DNA of 64,000 bases, taken from NCBI RefSeq assembly GCF_016117655.1, contig NZ_CP064936.1, positions 2,604,001 to 2,668,000 on the forward strand. The letters are read 5' to 3'. A model generated the notes under the pieces. That model ran no database searches. It worked only from the letters and a program-made list of their open reading frames with translations, and was not told where the DNA came from. Shown here piece by piece: positions 6,086 through 15,367 of the stretch. Made by a program: the position numbers and the translations under genes. This DNA is from Treponema peruense (GTDB lineage Bacteria; Spirochaetota; Spirochaetia; Treponematales; Treponemataceae). Numbering within the stretch: position 1 is the stretch's first letter; each line of letters opens with the position of its first letter.

Positions 6086-9031
6086 TTACGGCATATGAAT
6101 AATCTCGCGCGGTTTACTTCCGTTTGCAGGTCCTACAATTCCGCGGTCTTCCATATCTTCTACAAGACGCGCGGCGCGGTTGTAGCCAATCTTAAGGCGG
6201 CGCTGAATGTAACTGGCACTTGCTTTTCCGGCCTGAACAACAATCTGCAGCGCCTTTTCGTAAAGCGGGTCTTCGCCATCACCGCTAAACAGTGACATCT
6301 GGTCTGAATTTTCATCGTCATCGTCATCAACAAAGATTTCGTCATCAATATATTCAGGTTCACCCCATTCCTTAACGGCGTCAACAACATCTTCTACTTC
6401 CTGGTCGCTTATAAACGCACCCTGAATACGCACTGGGAACGGATCTGTCGCACTGGCATAAAGCATATCTCCCTTGCCAAGAAGTTTTTCTGCACCGACC
6501 TGGTCAATAATAATGCGGCTGTCCATTTTGCTGGCAACCATAAACGCAACACGGCTGGGAATATTTGCCTTAATCAAACCGGTAATTACGTCAATAGAAG
6601 GACGCTGGGTTGCAAGAACAAGGTGTATTCCTACGGCACGGCTCATTGCGGCAAGACGGGCTACAACACTTTCGAGCTGTTTTCCGGTAGTTGCCATAAG
6701 GTCGGCAAACTCATCAATCACGACAATAAGATACGGGATTTTTTCTGTAGCAATATGCTGTTCAACAATTTTTCTGTTGTAACTTGAAATATCACGGCAT
6801 CCAAGACTGTCCAAAAGTGCATAGCGGCGTTCCATTTCGCAAAGACAATACTGAAGTGCCTGCATGGCGCGTTTCGGGTCAGTAATGACCGGCGTCAAAA
6901 GATGCGGAATTCCGTTGTAAAGCTTAAGTTCAACAATTTTAGGGTCAATAAGAATGAGCTTTACTTCATTAGGACTGCGCTTGTACAGAATACTCAGAAT
7001 CATGCTGTTTACACAAACCGACTTTCCAGAACCTGTCGAACCTGCAATAAGAAGGTGCGGTGTTTTGACAAGATCCATAATCTGCGTCTCACCCTGAATA
7101 TCCTTACCCAGAATTACCGGAACAGCCATTTTTTTCCATTCAGGAGTATTTTTTTCTATACACTCGCGGAAAGAAACAATTGCGCGGTTTGAATTAGGAA
7201 TTTCTATACCCACAGCACTCTTACCCGGAATGGGTGCAACTATACGAACAGAACTTGCGGCAAGTCTTAGAGCAATATTGTCCTGCAGGCCGACAATTTT
7301 TCTTACGTTGATTCCGCGCGCCGGAAGAATTTCGAACATCGTAACAACAGGTCCTTTTCTTATACCAACGACTTCTGCTTCTATCTTGAATTCCCTGAGC
7401 GTTTCCTTAAGATTCTGCGCGGCTTTTTTAGTGTCGTCATCGATTATCCAGTACGGATTTTCATCGTATGCCGTAAGAAGTTCCGTGGAAATTTTATACG
7501 GACCGTGCTTAACGCGGCGTTTTGGCGGAATTTTTACCGGCGTTGTGTTTCCCTGCGCATCTGTCGTTACCGCAATTGGCTGTCCGTTGCTGTCTACAAC
7601 AGGAGGCGCCGTCGGGTCTATGCGTTCAGATTCTGTCTTTGTGCTGCTGTTTAAAGCCGCGCGCCGTGCATCATCGTCCATGCGTGAAAAAACTTCGTCC
7701 AGTGCCGACACCATTGAGCGCGTCTGCGGATTGGGTTCTGGAGCCGGCAGTTTTAAAACAGTATCTGCAGAAGGAAGAACATCTGCATTTTCTTCTTCAG
7801 ATTCAACACCAAAACCAGCGTCTTGTGAATTTTCGCCGATTTCTTCTGTATTGTCTTCTAAATCATCTTCTATATCGTAATCATCATCTTCCGCATCAGA
7901 AACAGTTTCAAAGCCGTCTGTATCTTCGGAAGGCTCATTGTCTTCTATATTGAAATTATCTTCTATTATACTACCGCTTTCGCTGACATCTTCATCTGTG
8001 CTTTCATCCTGAACATCTTCTTCACCGTCGTTCATGAGTTCAGGATAATCCTCTTCTTCATCTTCGGTAAGAAACTCGTCATCATCAAAAGGCATTTCTT
8101 CATCCGGAAAAGTGCTGTCCTGCAAAGAAACGGTGTCTTCGTAAGAGTCGGCATTATCTTCTGCGCCGCCTTCTGCATCTTTATCTGACTTTTCGTCCTG
8201 TACATCTTCTTCTGCAACAGATTGAACGTTTATCATATTTTCACTTTCAAATTCGTCTATAATATCACGGTCATCTGCGGAATCTTCTTCAAAGGCAGGC
8301 GTTACTTCATTAACAGGAGCTCCATTTTGGACAAAGGCACTTTCCTGTTCCTTAACATTGCCTTCGTCGTCAATAGACCAGATGTCTTCATCGTAAAGTT
8401 TTGCTTCACTGACAGTGGCGTCTTCGTTTGAAAGCGGCAGCGGTTTTTCTGGCGCAGGCTCTTCTTTTGCAGGAACTTTTGCGTCAGTTTTCTGAACCGC
8501 GGTTTTATTTTTGCGCTCAGAATTCTTATGCACGGCATTTTTTGTATGATTCTTAAGGGACAAAGCAAGTTCAAGGGCCGCTTTTGTCAAAGACTTTCCG
8601 CTGCTTATTCTTGAAGCAATCATCACGGTAAGAAGATATTCCAGCACCACAAGAAGAATGGCCATCACCATAAGCGTAATTATTTTAAGGGCCGCAATCG
8701 GACTAACATCGGCACGGGCTATAAGGCGTGAAGTACGTTCCGCAGAAAACATTGTAATAAAAGGAATTACACTTATTGCAAGACAGAGCGCGCGTGAAAG
8801 CGACCATTTTGCAGAAAAACAAAAAACGCCGGCAGTAAAAAAGAAAGCAGGAATAAGGGCTGAACAGAACCCGTACACAGAAACCAGCATTCTTCCAAAA
8901 CCTGCCAGAAAATTGCCGGAAGTGCCGTAGTCAAAAACCCCAAGAAATATAGATATTGTAAATACTGCAGCAGTCACAAAAAGCGCAATACCTGCAACAA
9001 GAGCCGCTGTTTTTTCCTTTTTAGTCATCAA
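6086..9031 (-). CDS. ftsK: DNA translocase FtsK/SpoIIIE
   Basis: This 981-residue protein couples chromosome segregation to division. About four membrane segments occupy residues 10-135. A long acidic linker rich in D, E and S (about 165-480) follows. The motor has Walker A GSTGSGKS near residue 660, then LILIDPK, Walker B VVIDEFADLM near 773, and LVLATQRPS. A winged-helix gamma domain at 914-981 (ASYIQRRLKIGYNRAARL) would read the KOPS-like polar sequence. The linker is unusually acidic and low-complexity but in frame throughout. The gene lies 22 bases upstream of the GH18 gene and may be transcribed with it. Confidence 0.95.
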   Translation of the reverse strand: MMTKKEKTAALVAGIALFVTAAVFTISIFLGVFDYGTSGNFLAGFGRMLVSVYGFCSALIPAFFFTAGVFCFSAKWSLSRALCLAISVIPFITMFSAERTSRLIARADVSPIAALKIITLMVMAILLVVLEYLLTVMIASRISSGKSLTKAALELALSLKNHTKNAVHKNSERKNKTAVQKTDAKVPAKEEPAPEKPLPLSNEDATVSEAKLYDEDIWSIDDEGNVKEQESAFVQNGAPVNEVTPAFEEDSADDRDIIDEFESENMINVQSVAEEDVQDEKSDKDAEGGAEDNADSYEDTVSLQDSTFPDEEMPFDDDEFLTEDEEEDYPELMNDGEEDVQDESTDEDVSESGSIIEDNFNIEDNEPSEDTDGFETVSDAEDDDYDIEDDLEDNTEEIGENSQDAGFGVESEEENADVLPSADTVLKLPAPEPNPQTRSMVSALDEVFSRMDDDARRAALNSSTKTESERIDPTAPPVVDSNGQPIAVTTDAQGNTTPVKIPPKRRVKHGPYKISTELLTAYDENPYWIIDDDTKKAAQNLKETLREFKIEAEVVGIRKGPVVTMFEILPARGINVRKIVGLQDNIALRLAASSVRIVAPIPGKSAVGIEIPNSNRAIVSFRECIEKNTPEWKKMAVPVILGKDIQGETQIMDLVKTPHLLIAGSTGSGKSVCVNSMILSILYKRSPNEVKLILIDPKIVELKLYNGIPHLLTPVITDPKRAMQALQYCLCEMERRYALLDSLGCRDISSYNRKIVEQHIATEKIPYLIVVIDEFADLMATTGKQLESVVARLAAMSRAVGIHLVLATQRPSIDVITGLIKANIPSRVAFMVASKMDSRIIIDQVGAEKLLGKGDMLYASATDPFPVRIQGAFISDQEVEDVVDAVKEWGEPEYIDDEIFVDDDDDENSDQMSLFSGDGEDPLYEKALQIVVQAGKASASYIQRRLKIGYNRAARLVEDMEDRGIVGPANGSKPREIIHMP

Positions 9032-9079
9032 AATCCCCGTTTTATGAAATTAGGTTATTCTGATTAATTATCGGCATTT

Positions 9080-10324
9080 TTAAGGGGCAATTTTAGTATT
9101 TGAAGAAGCAAAAGGTTCAACTTTTAATGCCGTTTTTTCACCTATGCCGAACGCAGGACTGTCTTTGTCACCGCGAAGTTCAGGATTCAAAAGTGCAATT
9201 CTGTCGTAACGGCGCAGATTAAAAAAGCCCAGTTCTTTTGCATGAGTATCATCTTTTTTTGCAGAAAGCGGAATGCGGCTGCGGCCATCGCACAAAAGAT
9301 AGCGAACCCTTCCCGACTTGTTGAGCATACCGTCAGAAACAACAGCATATTCCCCGGTGCAGCCGCATGGAACGTTGTCCTCTTCGTTAACAAACGCGAA
9401 GTATGACATTTTGACGCTTGTTCTTTCCAAACCGGCACTGCGCGCGAGGGCGGCAACAGTATGCGGCGGCGTCCACAAAACTTCAGAGTGACAGGTAGTG
9501 GCACTTGAGGCCTTTAACGCTGGACAAATGCACGACGCCACACACGGAGAAACGACAGCAGCACCTTCTCGTACCAGAGTGTCGCGCGCTTCAATAAGTG
9601 AACGGCTTGTTTCGAGAAGTGCCGGCTCGCATACAAGCAGAACACCGCCCGGCGAAAGCAGATTAAGAAGTGACTTGAGAAAATTTGTACGCCTGCTGAT
9701 TCTGTCAGGAAAATCTTTCCAAAGCTCATTAAGAGCGTGGCTTGTAACGATAATATCATACTTTCCTTTAAACAAACCCGCCGGATCTTTTTTCATAAAG
9801 TCGGCAGTCACAGTCTGCGTGTCAACCTGCTTAAAATCTGACTCAAACAGCCGCTTTGCCAGGGAAAGAGAGCGCGCACTGTAGTCGCAAAGAGTAAGTT
9901 CAATATTGTTGCTGGCAATTCCTGCGCCTGTGCTAAGAGCACTTGTTCCAAGTGCACTGCAGACAGAGGCGGCCGCAGGTCCTGGTCCCGAACCGGCATC
10001 CAGGATTCTTACAGGCCGGGGCAGATTCTTTAAAAAATCCAGTCTGCCAGACTTAAGCACATTGCAGAAAGCATACGAAACCTGCATAAAACTGACGGGC
10101 CAATAATACAAAAGGTAGGCACCAAGAAAAGCCCTGTCTTCCATATAACCGGCCCCGGCCAGATTGCGCTCTCCGGTAAGCCCGCGCTGAAGCTTTAACA
10201 ACGCGCCGGAAACCTGCCTTAATTCGCGTTCAGAAAGGGGGGAACAGTTTGCTGTACCGCGCCAGAGTTTCAAAAGCGTTTTCAAATGAGGCTCAAGCGC
10301 ACTTTCACAGGAATAAGCACACAC
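9080..10324 (-). CDS. Rsm22/METTL17-like ribosome-associated methyltransferase
   Basis: This 414-residue protein has a class I SAM-methyltransferase core (RILDAGSGPGPAAAS at about 105, then LTLCDYSARSL and DIIVTSHALNEL) and a later cysteine cluster with four Cys at about residues 265-285 (PCVASCICPAL then TCHSE). This cluster plus the HALNE segment is typical of the Rsm22/mitochondrial METTL17 family, small-subunit ribosome assembly factors whose cysteines hold an iron-sulfur cluster. It starts with GTG immediately after the stop of hslO, with no in-frame ATG before residue 58, so it depends on coupling to hslO. Enzymatic activity of the family is debated. Confidence 0.8.
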   Translation of the reverse strand: MCAYSCESALEPHLKTLLKLWRGTANCSPLSERELRQVSGALLKLQRGLTGERNLAGAGYMEDRAFLGAYLLYYWPVSFMQVSYAFCNVLKSGRLDFLKNLPRPVRILDAGSGPGPAAASVCSALGTSALSTGAGIASNNIELTLCDYSARSLSLAKRLFESDFKQVDTQTVTADFMKKDPAGLFKGKYDIIVTSHALNELWKDFPDRISRRTNFLKSLLNLLSPGGVLLVCEPALLETSRSLIEARDTLVREGAAVVSPCVASCICPALKASSATTCHSEVLWTPPHTVAALARSAGLERTSVKMSYFAFVNEEDNVPCGCTGEYAVVSDGMLNKSGRVRYLLCDGRSRIPLSAKKDDTHAKELGFFNLRRYDRIALLNPELRGDKDSPAFGIGEKTALKVEPFASSNTKIAP

Positions 10325-11287
10325 TTAGAGATTCGCCATCGGAATATGATAAATACTTCCGCAGTTACGGCAGCAAATTTCCAGAGGATCTGGATCGTTC
10401 TTTTTTATGTCGTCAAGTTCAGCCTTTGGAAGAGAACGGATATATTTTGCAAAAGACTCTTCTGAACATGGGCAGTCGTAAATTACTGAACGGCGAACGG
10501 CTACAGCAGGATTAAACTCGCGGAACAAGCCGTAAACGATGTCATCGATTTCACCCTTTTCTGAAAACCATTTTCCCAAAGACGGAGCGGCAGAAAACGC
10601 ATTTTCTACCTTTTCAATAAGATGCGCATCTTCTTTCATGTCTGCACCGCTTGCAGAAGAAGAGCCGTTCTTTTTTGTTCCGCCTGTTTCGGGCAAAACC
10701 TGAAGGAACATTCCGCCGGCACCAGCAACACGGCCTTTTGTGTCCATATAAACGCTTGTATTGAAAGCTGTCTGGATTTGTTCAGACTGAAGGAAGTACC
10801 ACGCCAAATCTTTTGTTATGTTTTTGTAAAGAATTTCTACAGAACTCGAAGAGGGAACTTTGTCTCCTTCGCGGGCAGTTGTCATTGTCATTGTTCCATT
10901 ACCAAGGAACGGGGCAAGGTTCCAGTTTTCGAGCGGCTTTTCTACGGGAATATGTTCGTTAAAAAGATATCCGCGCACATAACCAGATGAATCTGCTTCT
11001 ACAGAAAATCCGGCGGCAGGACCGTCAACTTCATACCGCCACCCCATGTGTTCCTTACCTTTCATTGTGGGAATCAAAAGTGCACCGCACAAAGATGCCT
11101 GTCCCAGAATCATTGTTTCAAGAATTCCAAGATTATGCTGCGCGCGCATCTGGTTTACAAAACGTGTTCCATGAAAAAGAGCGCCCCTTACGCGGCCGTC
11201 TGCCATTACAAAAACCGCCATCTCATCTTTGGGAAGCGATTCAATATGTTCAACCAGTTCTTTGTCATTTATCTGTGCTTTAATCAT
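10325..11287 (-). CDS. hslO: Redox-regulated chaperone Hsp33
   Basis: This 320-residue Hsp33 holds unfolding proteins under oxidative stress in the cytoplasm. It has the N-terminal core (RGALFHGTRFVNQMRAQHN) and the C-terminal zinc switch with C272-x-C274 and C306-x-x-C309. An insert around residues 200-220 is rich in Gly, Ser and Lys (TGGTKKNGSSSASGAD), probably a surface loop. The start at 11287 (MIKAQ) is preferred over an upstream in-frame GTG/TTG extension that has no family similarity. The next gene starts at the base after its stop, so hslO and the Rsm22-like gene form an operon. Confidence 0.92.
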   Translation of the reverse strand: MIKAQINDKELVEHIESLPKDEMAVFVMADGRVRGALFHGTRFVNQMRAQHNLGILETMILGQASLCGALLIPTMKGKEHMGWRYEVDGPAAGFSVEADSSGYVRGYLFNEHIPVEKPLENWNLAPFLGNGTMTMTTAREGDKVPSSSSVEILYKNITKDLAWYFLQSEQIQTAFNTSVYMDTKGRVAGAGGMFLQVLPETGGTKKNGSSSASGADMKEDAHLIEKVENAFSAAPSLGKWFSEKGEIDDIVYGLFREFNPAVAVRRSVIYDCPCSEESFAKYIRSLPKAELDDIKKNDPDPLEICCRNCGSIYHIPMANL

Positions 11288-11300
11288 ATATTCTATTATA

Positions 11301-11453
11301 CCGATTTGCACAACTTTTTTCCACAATAGTACTTTTGAAATATTAGGTCTTATTTGGGCAGTAATTATAGGCTGGGGAACAGGCTTACTCTATACTTGTA
11401 TTGCAACTTTTATTACAACAAAAAAAAGATTCTGTAAAAACATCTTCCGATGA
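11301..11453 (+). other. Short membrane-protein-like open frame, possible relic
   Basis: On the plus strand, in the 230-base gap between hslO and the sugar permease gene, an open frame ends at 11453 with a protein-like hydrophobic helix (ILGLIWAVIIGWGTGLLY) and a basic tail (TTKKRFCKNIFR). There is no ATG with a ribosome binding site inside the gap; the formal ATG lies within hslO on the other strand. It may be a small membrane protein with a non-standard start or the end of a lost gene. Confidence 0.25.
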
Positions 11454-11479
11454 TTTCTAAAATGCATTGCGCAGTGACT

Positions 11480-11510
11480 AACAACAGCGGGTCAATGACC
11501 CGCCGTTGTT
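11480..11510. terminator. Hairpin downstream of the sugar ABC operon
   Basis: AACAAC-GCGGGTCA type arms (11480-11494 and 11496-11510, one mismatch) form a GC-rich stem immediately 3' of the permease gene. A T-rich run follows on the plus side and only a short one on the minus side, so it may work in both directions. Confidence 0.55.
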
Positions 11511-11518
11511 ATTTTCCC

Positions 11519-12583
11519 TTATTTGGATGCGCGCTTTGCTTTGATTATGGCAAACACGCTCTGAAGAACTATAAAGAAGCACAGGATTGATGAAAGCACA
11601 ATCTTGTTCCACCAGGAAGAAAGAGTTCCCTGGCAGCGGATAAGCGTTTCTATCGTAGCCTTAATCAGTACGCCAAAGAATGTTCCTATTACGGTACCAA
11701 CGCCGCCGGTAAGCATTGTTCCGCCAATAACAGCAGAAGAAATTGCTTCCATTTCAAAACCGCGTGCCTGTTCAACAAAGCCCGCAGTTGTGTTAAGACA
11801 GAACACAAATCCCGCAAGAGCTGCAAGGAATCCTTCAAGAACATAAGCTGCAAATTTTGTGCGCTTAACGTTGATTCCCAAAAGAAGTGCAGACTGTTCG
11901 TTACCGCCGATTGCAAAAAGATTGCGTCCGAATCTTGTGTAGCGCAGAATAAACCACACTACAACAACAACCGCAAGCGCAATAATTACACTCGGGTGAA
12001 TAAACGGATACATTCTTACGCCGTGCTTGTTGACTGTTGAACCAAAGAAAATATTTATATTCTGATTGGCCAGCGCAAGAAATGCTTTGTTTGCACGGAT
12101 TGCAATCTGCTCGGAACTGATTACGGCCGTAAGTCCGCGGCACATGAAAAGCCCTGCAAGTGTTACAATAAACGGCTGCAGCTGCATGTAAGAAATAAGC
12201 CAGCCCTGGAACGCGCCGAATAAAATTCCGAATACAAGAACCACGGCAATTGCAACACCTGAAGGAAGACCCATCTTTTCCATTGAATAAGACAGAATCA
12301 TACATACAAGGCCAACAACAGAACCTACCGAAATATCAATTCCGCCGGCAATCATAACAATTGTCATTCCCGAAGCCGCAACAAGAAGTCCCGCGTTATC
12401 TATGAGCATGTTAAGGAAGGTCTGCATTCTTCCAAAGCCCTTGTCGCTGTAAATAATTACTCCGGCAATATACATGACTACAAAAAGACAGATTGTAATC
12501 ATCATAAGGAACTTGCTGGAATCTATGCGTTTTCCCTTTGAAATATTGGACAGCACAGTCTTGAAATTCATTTTGTCACTCAT
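11519..12583 (-). CDS. yjfF: Sugar ABC transporter permease (YjfF-like)
   Basis: This 354-residue membrane protein of the RbsC/BPD_transp_2 family has about eight to ten hydrophobic segments. Hallmarks are GGIDISVGSVVGL near 85-97, the AFQGWLISYMQLQPFIVTLAG stretch with FMCRGL, and GGTMLTGGVGTVIGTFFG near the C-terminus. It pairs with the next permease to form the channel of a YtfQRT-YjfF-type importer (galactofuranose/aldose in E. coli). Its ATG overlaps the stop of ytfT by 4 bases. The exact sugar is not readable from the permease. Confidence 0.85.
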   Translation of the reverse strand: MSDKMNFKTVLSNISKGKRIDSSKFLMMITICLFVVMYIAGVIIYSDKGFGRMQTFLNMLIDNAGLLVAASGMTIVMIAGGIDISVGSVVGLVCMILSYSMEKMGLPSGVAIAVVLVFGILFGAFQGWLISYMQLQPFIVTLAGLFMCRGLTAVISSEQIAIRANKAFLALANQNINIFFGSTVNKHGVRMYPFIHPSVIIALAVVVVVWFILRYTRFGRNLFAIGGNEQSALLLGINVKRTKFAAYVLEGFLAALAGFVFCLNTTAGFVEQARGFEMEAISSAVIGGTMLTGGVGTVIGTFFGVLIKATIETLIRCQGTLSSWWNKIVLSSILCFFIVLQSVFAIIKAKRASK

Positions 12584-13671
12584 ACAGCACCACCTTCAAG
12601 CTTTTTGCTTGCACGACTGTTCTTCATATTTGTAAGCCAGGCCTTGAATGTTGGCGACTGGAATAGAACTATAAGAATAACGACGGCAGCTTTGTAAACA
12701 GGAAGCTGGTCTCCCGAAACTCCGATGGCATAAAGACAGGTGTTCAAAGCCTGAATTGTAACGGCACCGATTACCGAACCCATCAAATTGAATTTACCGC
12801 CACTAAGACTGTTTCCTCCAAGTGCAACCGCAAGAATTGCATCCATTTCCATATTGAGTCCGATGTTGTTTGCATCGCTGGAATAGATTCGGCTCGAAGC
12901 AATCATGCCGGCAACTCCTGAACTAAGGCCGCAGAATACATAGCAGAAGAAAATTACCAGAGCGGAATTAATTCCTACAAGACGTCCTGCCTTTGGATTG
13001 ATTCCGACCGTCTGAATGTAAGTGGACATGGCGGTCTTTTTGAGCACAAGATATGTAAGCGCAACAAAAATTATCGCTATGAAAATAGGCGTCGGTACTA
13101 TACAACCCGGAATAAAGCCTCCGATGTAGCGGAACGATTCTTTTCTTACGTAGAGAATAACGCCGGTTGCAGTTTCGGTCGAGCTTATGAGCTGGGCTAT
13201 TCCGCGGCCGGCCGTAAAAAGAATAAGTGTCGCAATCATAGGCTGGATATTCAGCCTGGCAACAAGAAGTCCATTGAACGCACCGCATGCTGCACTTGCA
13301 AGAAGCCCAAAGAAAATTGCAAGAACAGGAACCATTGCATAAGAATCATAACTTGAACCAAGAAGGCGAACAATCAGCGCACCTGAAATTGCAGCAACAG
13401 CACCAACAGAAATATCTGTTCCGCGCGAAGATGCCGCAACAAGTGTCATTCCGACTGCAAGAATAACAAGTTCGCTTGAACGGTTAAGAATATCAATAAT
13501 GTAACCGTAAAGAACGCCGTTGTTGATTGAAACCTTAAAGAAGTTTGCCTGCTTTGTAACCGCAATAATTATTACGTTAACTACAAGCATAACCAAAAGT
13601 GCGATTATAGGAAGAGCCAGCTGGCTTTTCATCATTTTTCCAAAGTCGAATCTGCGTTTGCTTTCACTCAT
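12580..13671 (-). CDS. ytfT: Sugar ABC transporter permease (YtfT-like)
   Basis: This 363-residue RbsC-type permease has the family motif GTDISVGAVAAISGAL and the conserved coupling-region segment AAGLMIATLI-like region (here NIQPMIATLILF, TAGRGIAQLIS), with GGNSLSGGKFNLMG near the end. It is the second half of the heterodimeric channel and is sandwiched by 4-base ATGA overlaps with the ATPase gene upstream and yjfF downstream, giving tight translational coupling and balanced stoichiometry. Confidence 0.85.
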   Translation of the reverse strand: MSESKRRFDFGKMMKSQLALPIIALLVMLVVNVIIIAVTKQANFFKVSINNGVLYGYIIDILNRSSELVILAVGMTLVAASSRGTDISVGAVAAISGALIVRLLGSSYDSYAMVPVLAIFFGLLASAACGAFNGLLVARLNIQPMIATLILFTAGRGIAQLISSTETATGVILYVRKESFRYIGGFIPGCIVPTPIFIAIIFVALTYLVLKKTAMSTYIQTVGINPKAGRLVGINSALVIFFCYVFCGLSSGVAGMIASSRIYSSDANNIGLNMEMDAILAVALGGNSLSGGKFNLMGSVIGAVTIQALNTCLYAIGVSGDQLPVYKAAVVILIVLFQSPTFKAWLTNMKNSRASKKLEGGAV

Positions 13672-15185
13672 TTTCCATCACCTCCGGCGATTGCAGCCAT
13701 GACGTCTTCCTGGGTAAGATTGTCGTTGTTCAGTTCCCCAACCTTTTTTCCGTCGCGAAGAACACAAAGTCTGTTTACGGTTCTGAGCATTTCTTCAATT
13801 TCGGAACTTATAAACATAACAGTCATTCCTTCCTGCGCAAGCTGAATTACAAGTTTCTGGATTTCTGTTTTTGTACCAACGTCAATTCCGCGGGTAGGTT
13901 CATCCAGAATAAGAAAGTCCGGGTGTGTTACAAGCCATCTTCCAATAATTACCTTCTGCTGGTTTCCGCCTGAAAGAGATTTGATCGGCGTTTCGGTAGA
14001 AGGTGTTTTTATGTTAAGAGCCTTGATGTATTTGTTTGTAAGTTCAAGCTGTTTGCTCATCGGAAGAAGTTTGAAGATTCCGGTTTTGGCCTGAAGCGCA
14101 ATCATCATGTTTTCGCGTATTGAAAGATCTGCAATAATACTTTCTGCCTTGCGGTCTTCGGGAAGATACGCCATTCCGCGCTTGATTGAGTCAATAGGAG
14201 CCTTTGCCTTGAGAGACTCATCCTTAAAGAAAAGTTCGCCGGAATCAGGTTTGTCTGCTGCATAAAGAGAGCGTGCAAGTTCTGAACGACCCGAGCCGAG
14301 CAGTCCCGTAAGTCCTATAACTTCACCCTTCTTTATTGTAAGGTCAAACGGCTTTATTGTTCCCTGGTGTGTAAGTGCCACGGCTTTTATTATCTGCGGC
14401 AAATCTTCCTGTGAATTAATTGCGCTGTTACTGTGCAGATTGTCAAGCTCGGCAACTTCGTGACCAAGCATTGTCTGTACCAGCTTTAGGCGCGGCAGTT
14501 CTTCTACAGTAAATTCACCCTGGAATTCACCGTTGCGCAAAACCGTAATTTTATCACAAACTGCATAAACCTGTTCAAGAAAGTGTGTGACGAAAATAAT
14601 TCCCGTACCTTTTTCCTTGAGCCTGTTCATTACTTTGAAAAGTTCTTCTACTTCCTTGTCGTCAAGAGAACTTGTCGGTTCGTCAAGAATAAGAACCTTG
14701 CAGTTAAAGTTAACCGCACGTGCAATTGCAACCATCTGCTGAATGGCTACAGAATAGTCACCCAGAGTGCGTGTAACATCTATATCAAGACCTACTTCGG
14801 CAAGAACTTCTTTTGCCTTGCGGTTCATAAGTTTCCAGTCAATTGCCAGACCCCATTTTTTTGGTTCCTGACCGGCAAATATGTTTTCGGCAACAGAAAT
14901 ATTGGGACAAAGATTCACTTCCTGGAATACAGTACTTATTCCGTTAATCTGGGCTTCCTGAGGTGAATGATTGTTTATTTCTTTACCGTCAAGGTATATT
15001 TTTCCTGAATCTCTTGTGTGGACACCGTTAAGAACTTTGATAAGAGTACTTTTTCCGGCTCCGTTCTCTCCCATAAGCGCATGAATTTCGCCCTTTCTGA
15101 GTGTAAATTCTACATTCTGAAGAGCCTTGACGCCCGGGAAAGTCATATTGATATTTTTCATTGAAAGCAGAACGTCATTTGCCAT
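13668..15185 (-). CDS. ytfR: Sugar ABC transporter ATP-binding protein (YtfR-like)
   Basis: This 505-residue tandem NBD protein powers sugar import. Domain 1 has GENGAGKSTLIKVL (about 40), signature YSVAIQQMVAIARA and VLILDEPTSSLD. Domain 2 has the usual altered Walker A GLLGSGRSEL (Lys replaced), signature LSGGNQQKVIIGRWL and FLILDEPTRGID. Such asymmetry is normal in RbsA/MglA/YtfR. The stop overlaps ytfT by 4 bases. A strong hairpin (15267-15304) lies between this gene and the upstream binding-protein gene. Confidence 0.9.
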   Translation of the reverse strand: MANDVLLSMKNINMTFPGVKALQNVEFTLRKGEIHALMGENGAGKSTLIKVLNGVHTRDSGKIYLDGKEINNHSPQEAQINGISTVFQEVNLCPNISVAENIFAGQEPKKWGLAIDWKLMNRKAKEVLAEVGLDIDVTRTLGDYSVAIQQMVAIARAVNFNCKVLILDEPTSSLDDKEVEELFKVMNRLKEKGTGIIFVTHFLEQVYAVCDKITVLRNGEFQGEFTVEELPRLKLVQTMLGHEVAELDNLHSNSAINSQEDLPQIIKAVALTHQGTIKPFDLTIKKGEVIGLTGLLGSGRSELARSLYAADKPDSGELFFKDESLKAKAPIDSIKRGMAYLPEDRKAESIIADLSIRENMMIALQAKTGIFKLLPMSKQLELTNKYIKALNIKTPSTETPIKSLSGGNQQKVIIGRWLVTHPDFLILDEPTRGIDVGTKTEIQKLVIQLAQEGMTVMFISSEIEEMLRTVNRLCVLRDGKKVGELNNDNLTQEDVMAAIAGGDGK

Positions 15186-15266
15186 AAGTTTGTCCTTCTT
15201 AAAAGCGGATTTTTCTATGTCGCGGAAATTAAATTATTCCGGCTGATTATTGTCTGCACAAAACAA

Positions 15267-15304
15267 GAGCCGGAGTGGAACATTGCCTTCCGAATCTCCG
15301 GCTC
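15267..15304 (-). terminator. Intra-operon hairpin (attenuator) after the binding-protein gene
   Basis: CTCCGGCTC and GAGCCGGAG arms (15267-15275 and 15296-15304) form a perfect 9-bp GC-rich stem, followed on the minus strand by TTGTTTTG. Located between binding-protein and ATPase genes, it likely stops or stabilises most transcripts, so the binding protein is made in excess over the membrane complex, a common arrangement in ABC operons. Confidence 0.7.
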
Positions 15305-15367
15305 GGTAAGATTTACATGCGGAATCTTTTTTTACAAAAACTTATGCACTTGTTCCGCAGATTTTAA

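Noticed and set aside
7230-7880. 216-codon plus-strand open frame opposite ftsK
   Set aside because: Low-complexity Ser/Ala-rich translation that is the antisense of the acidic linker and motor of ftsK; no ribosome binding site.
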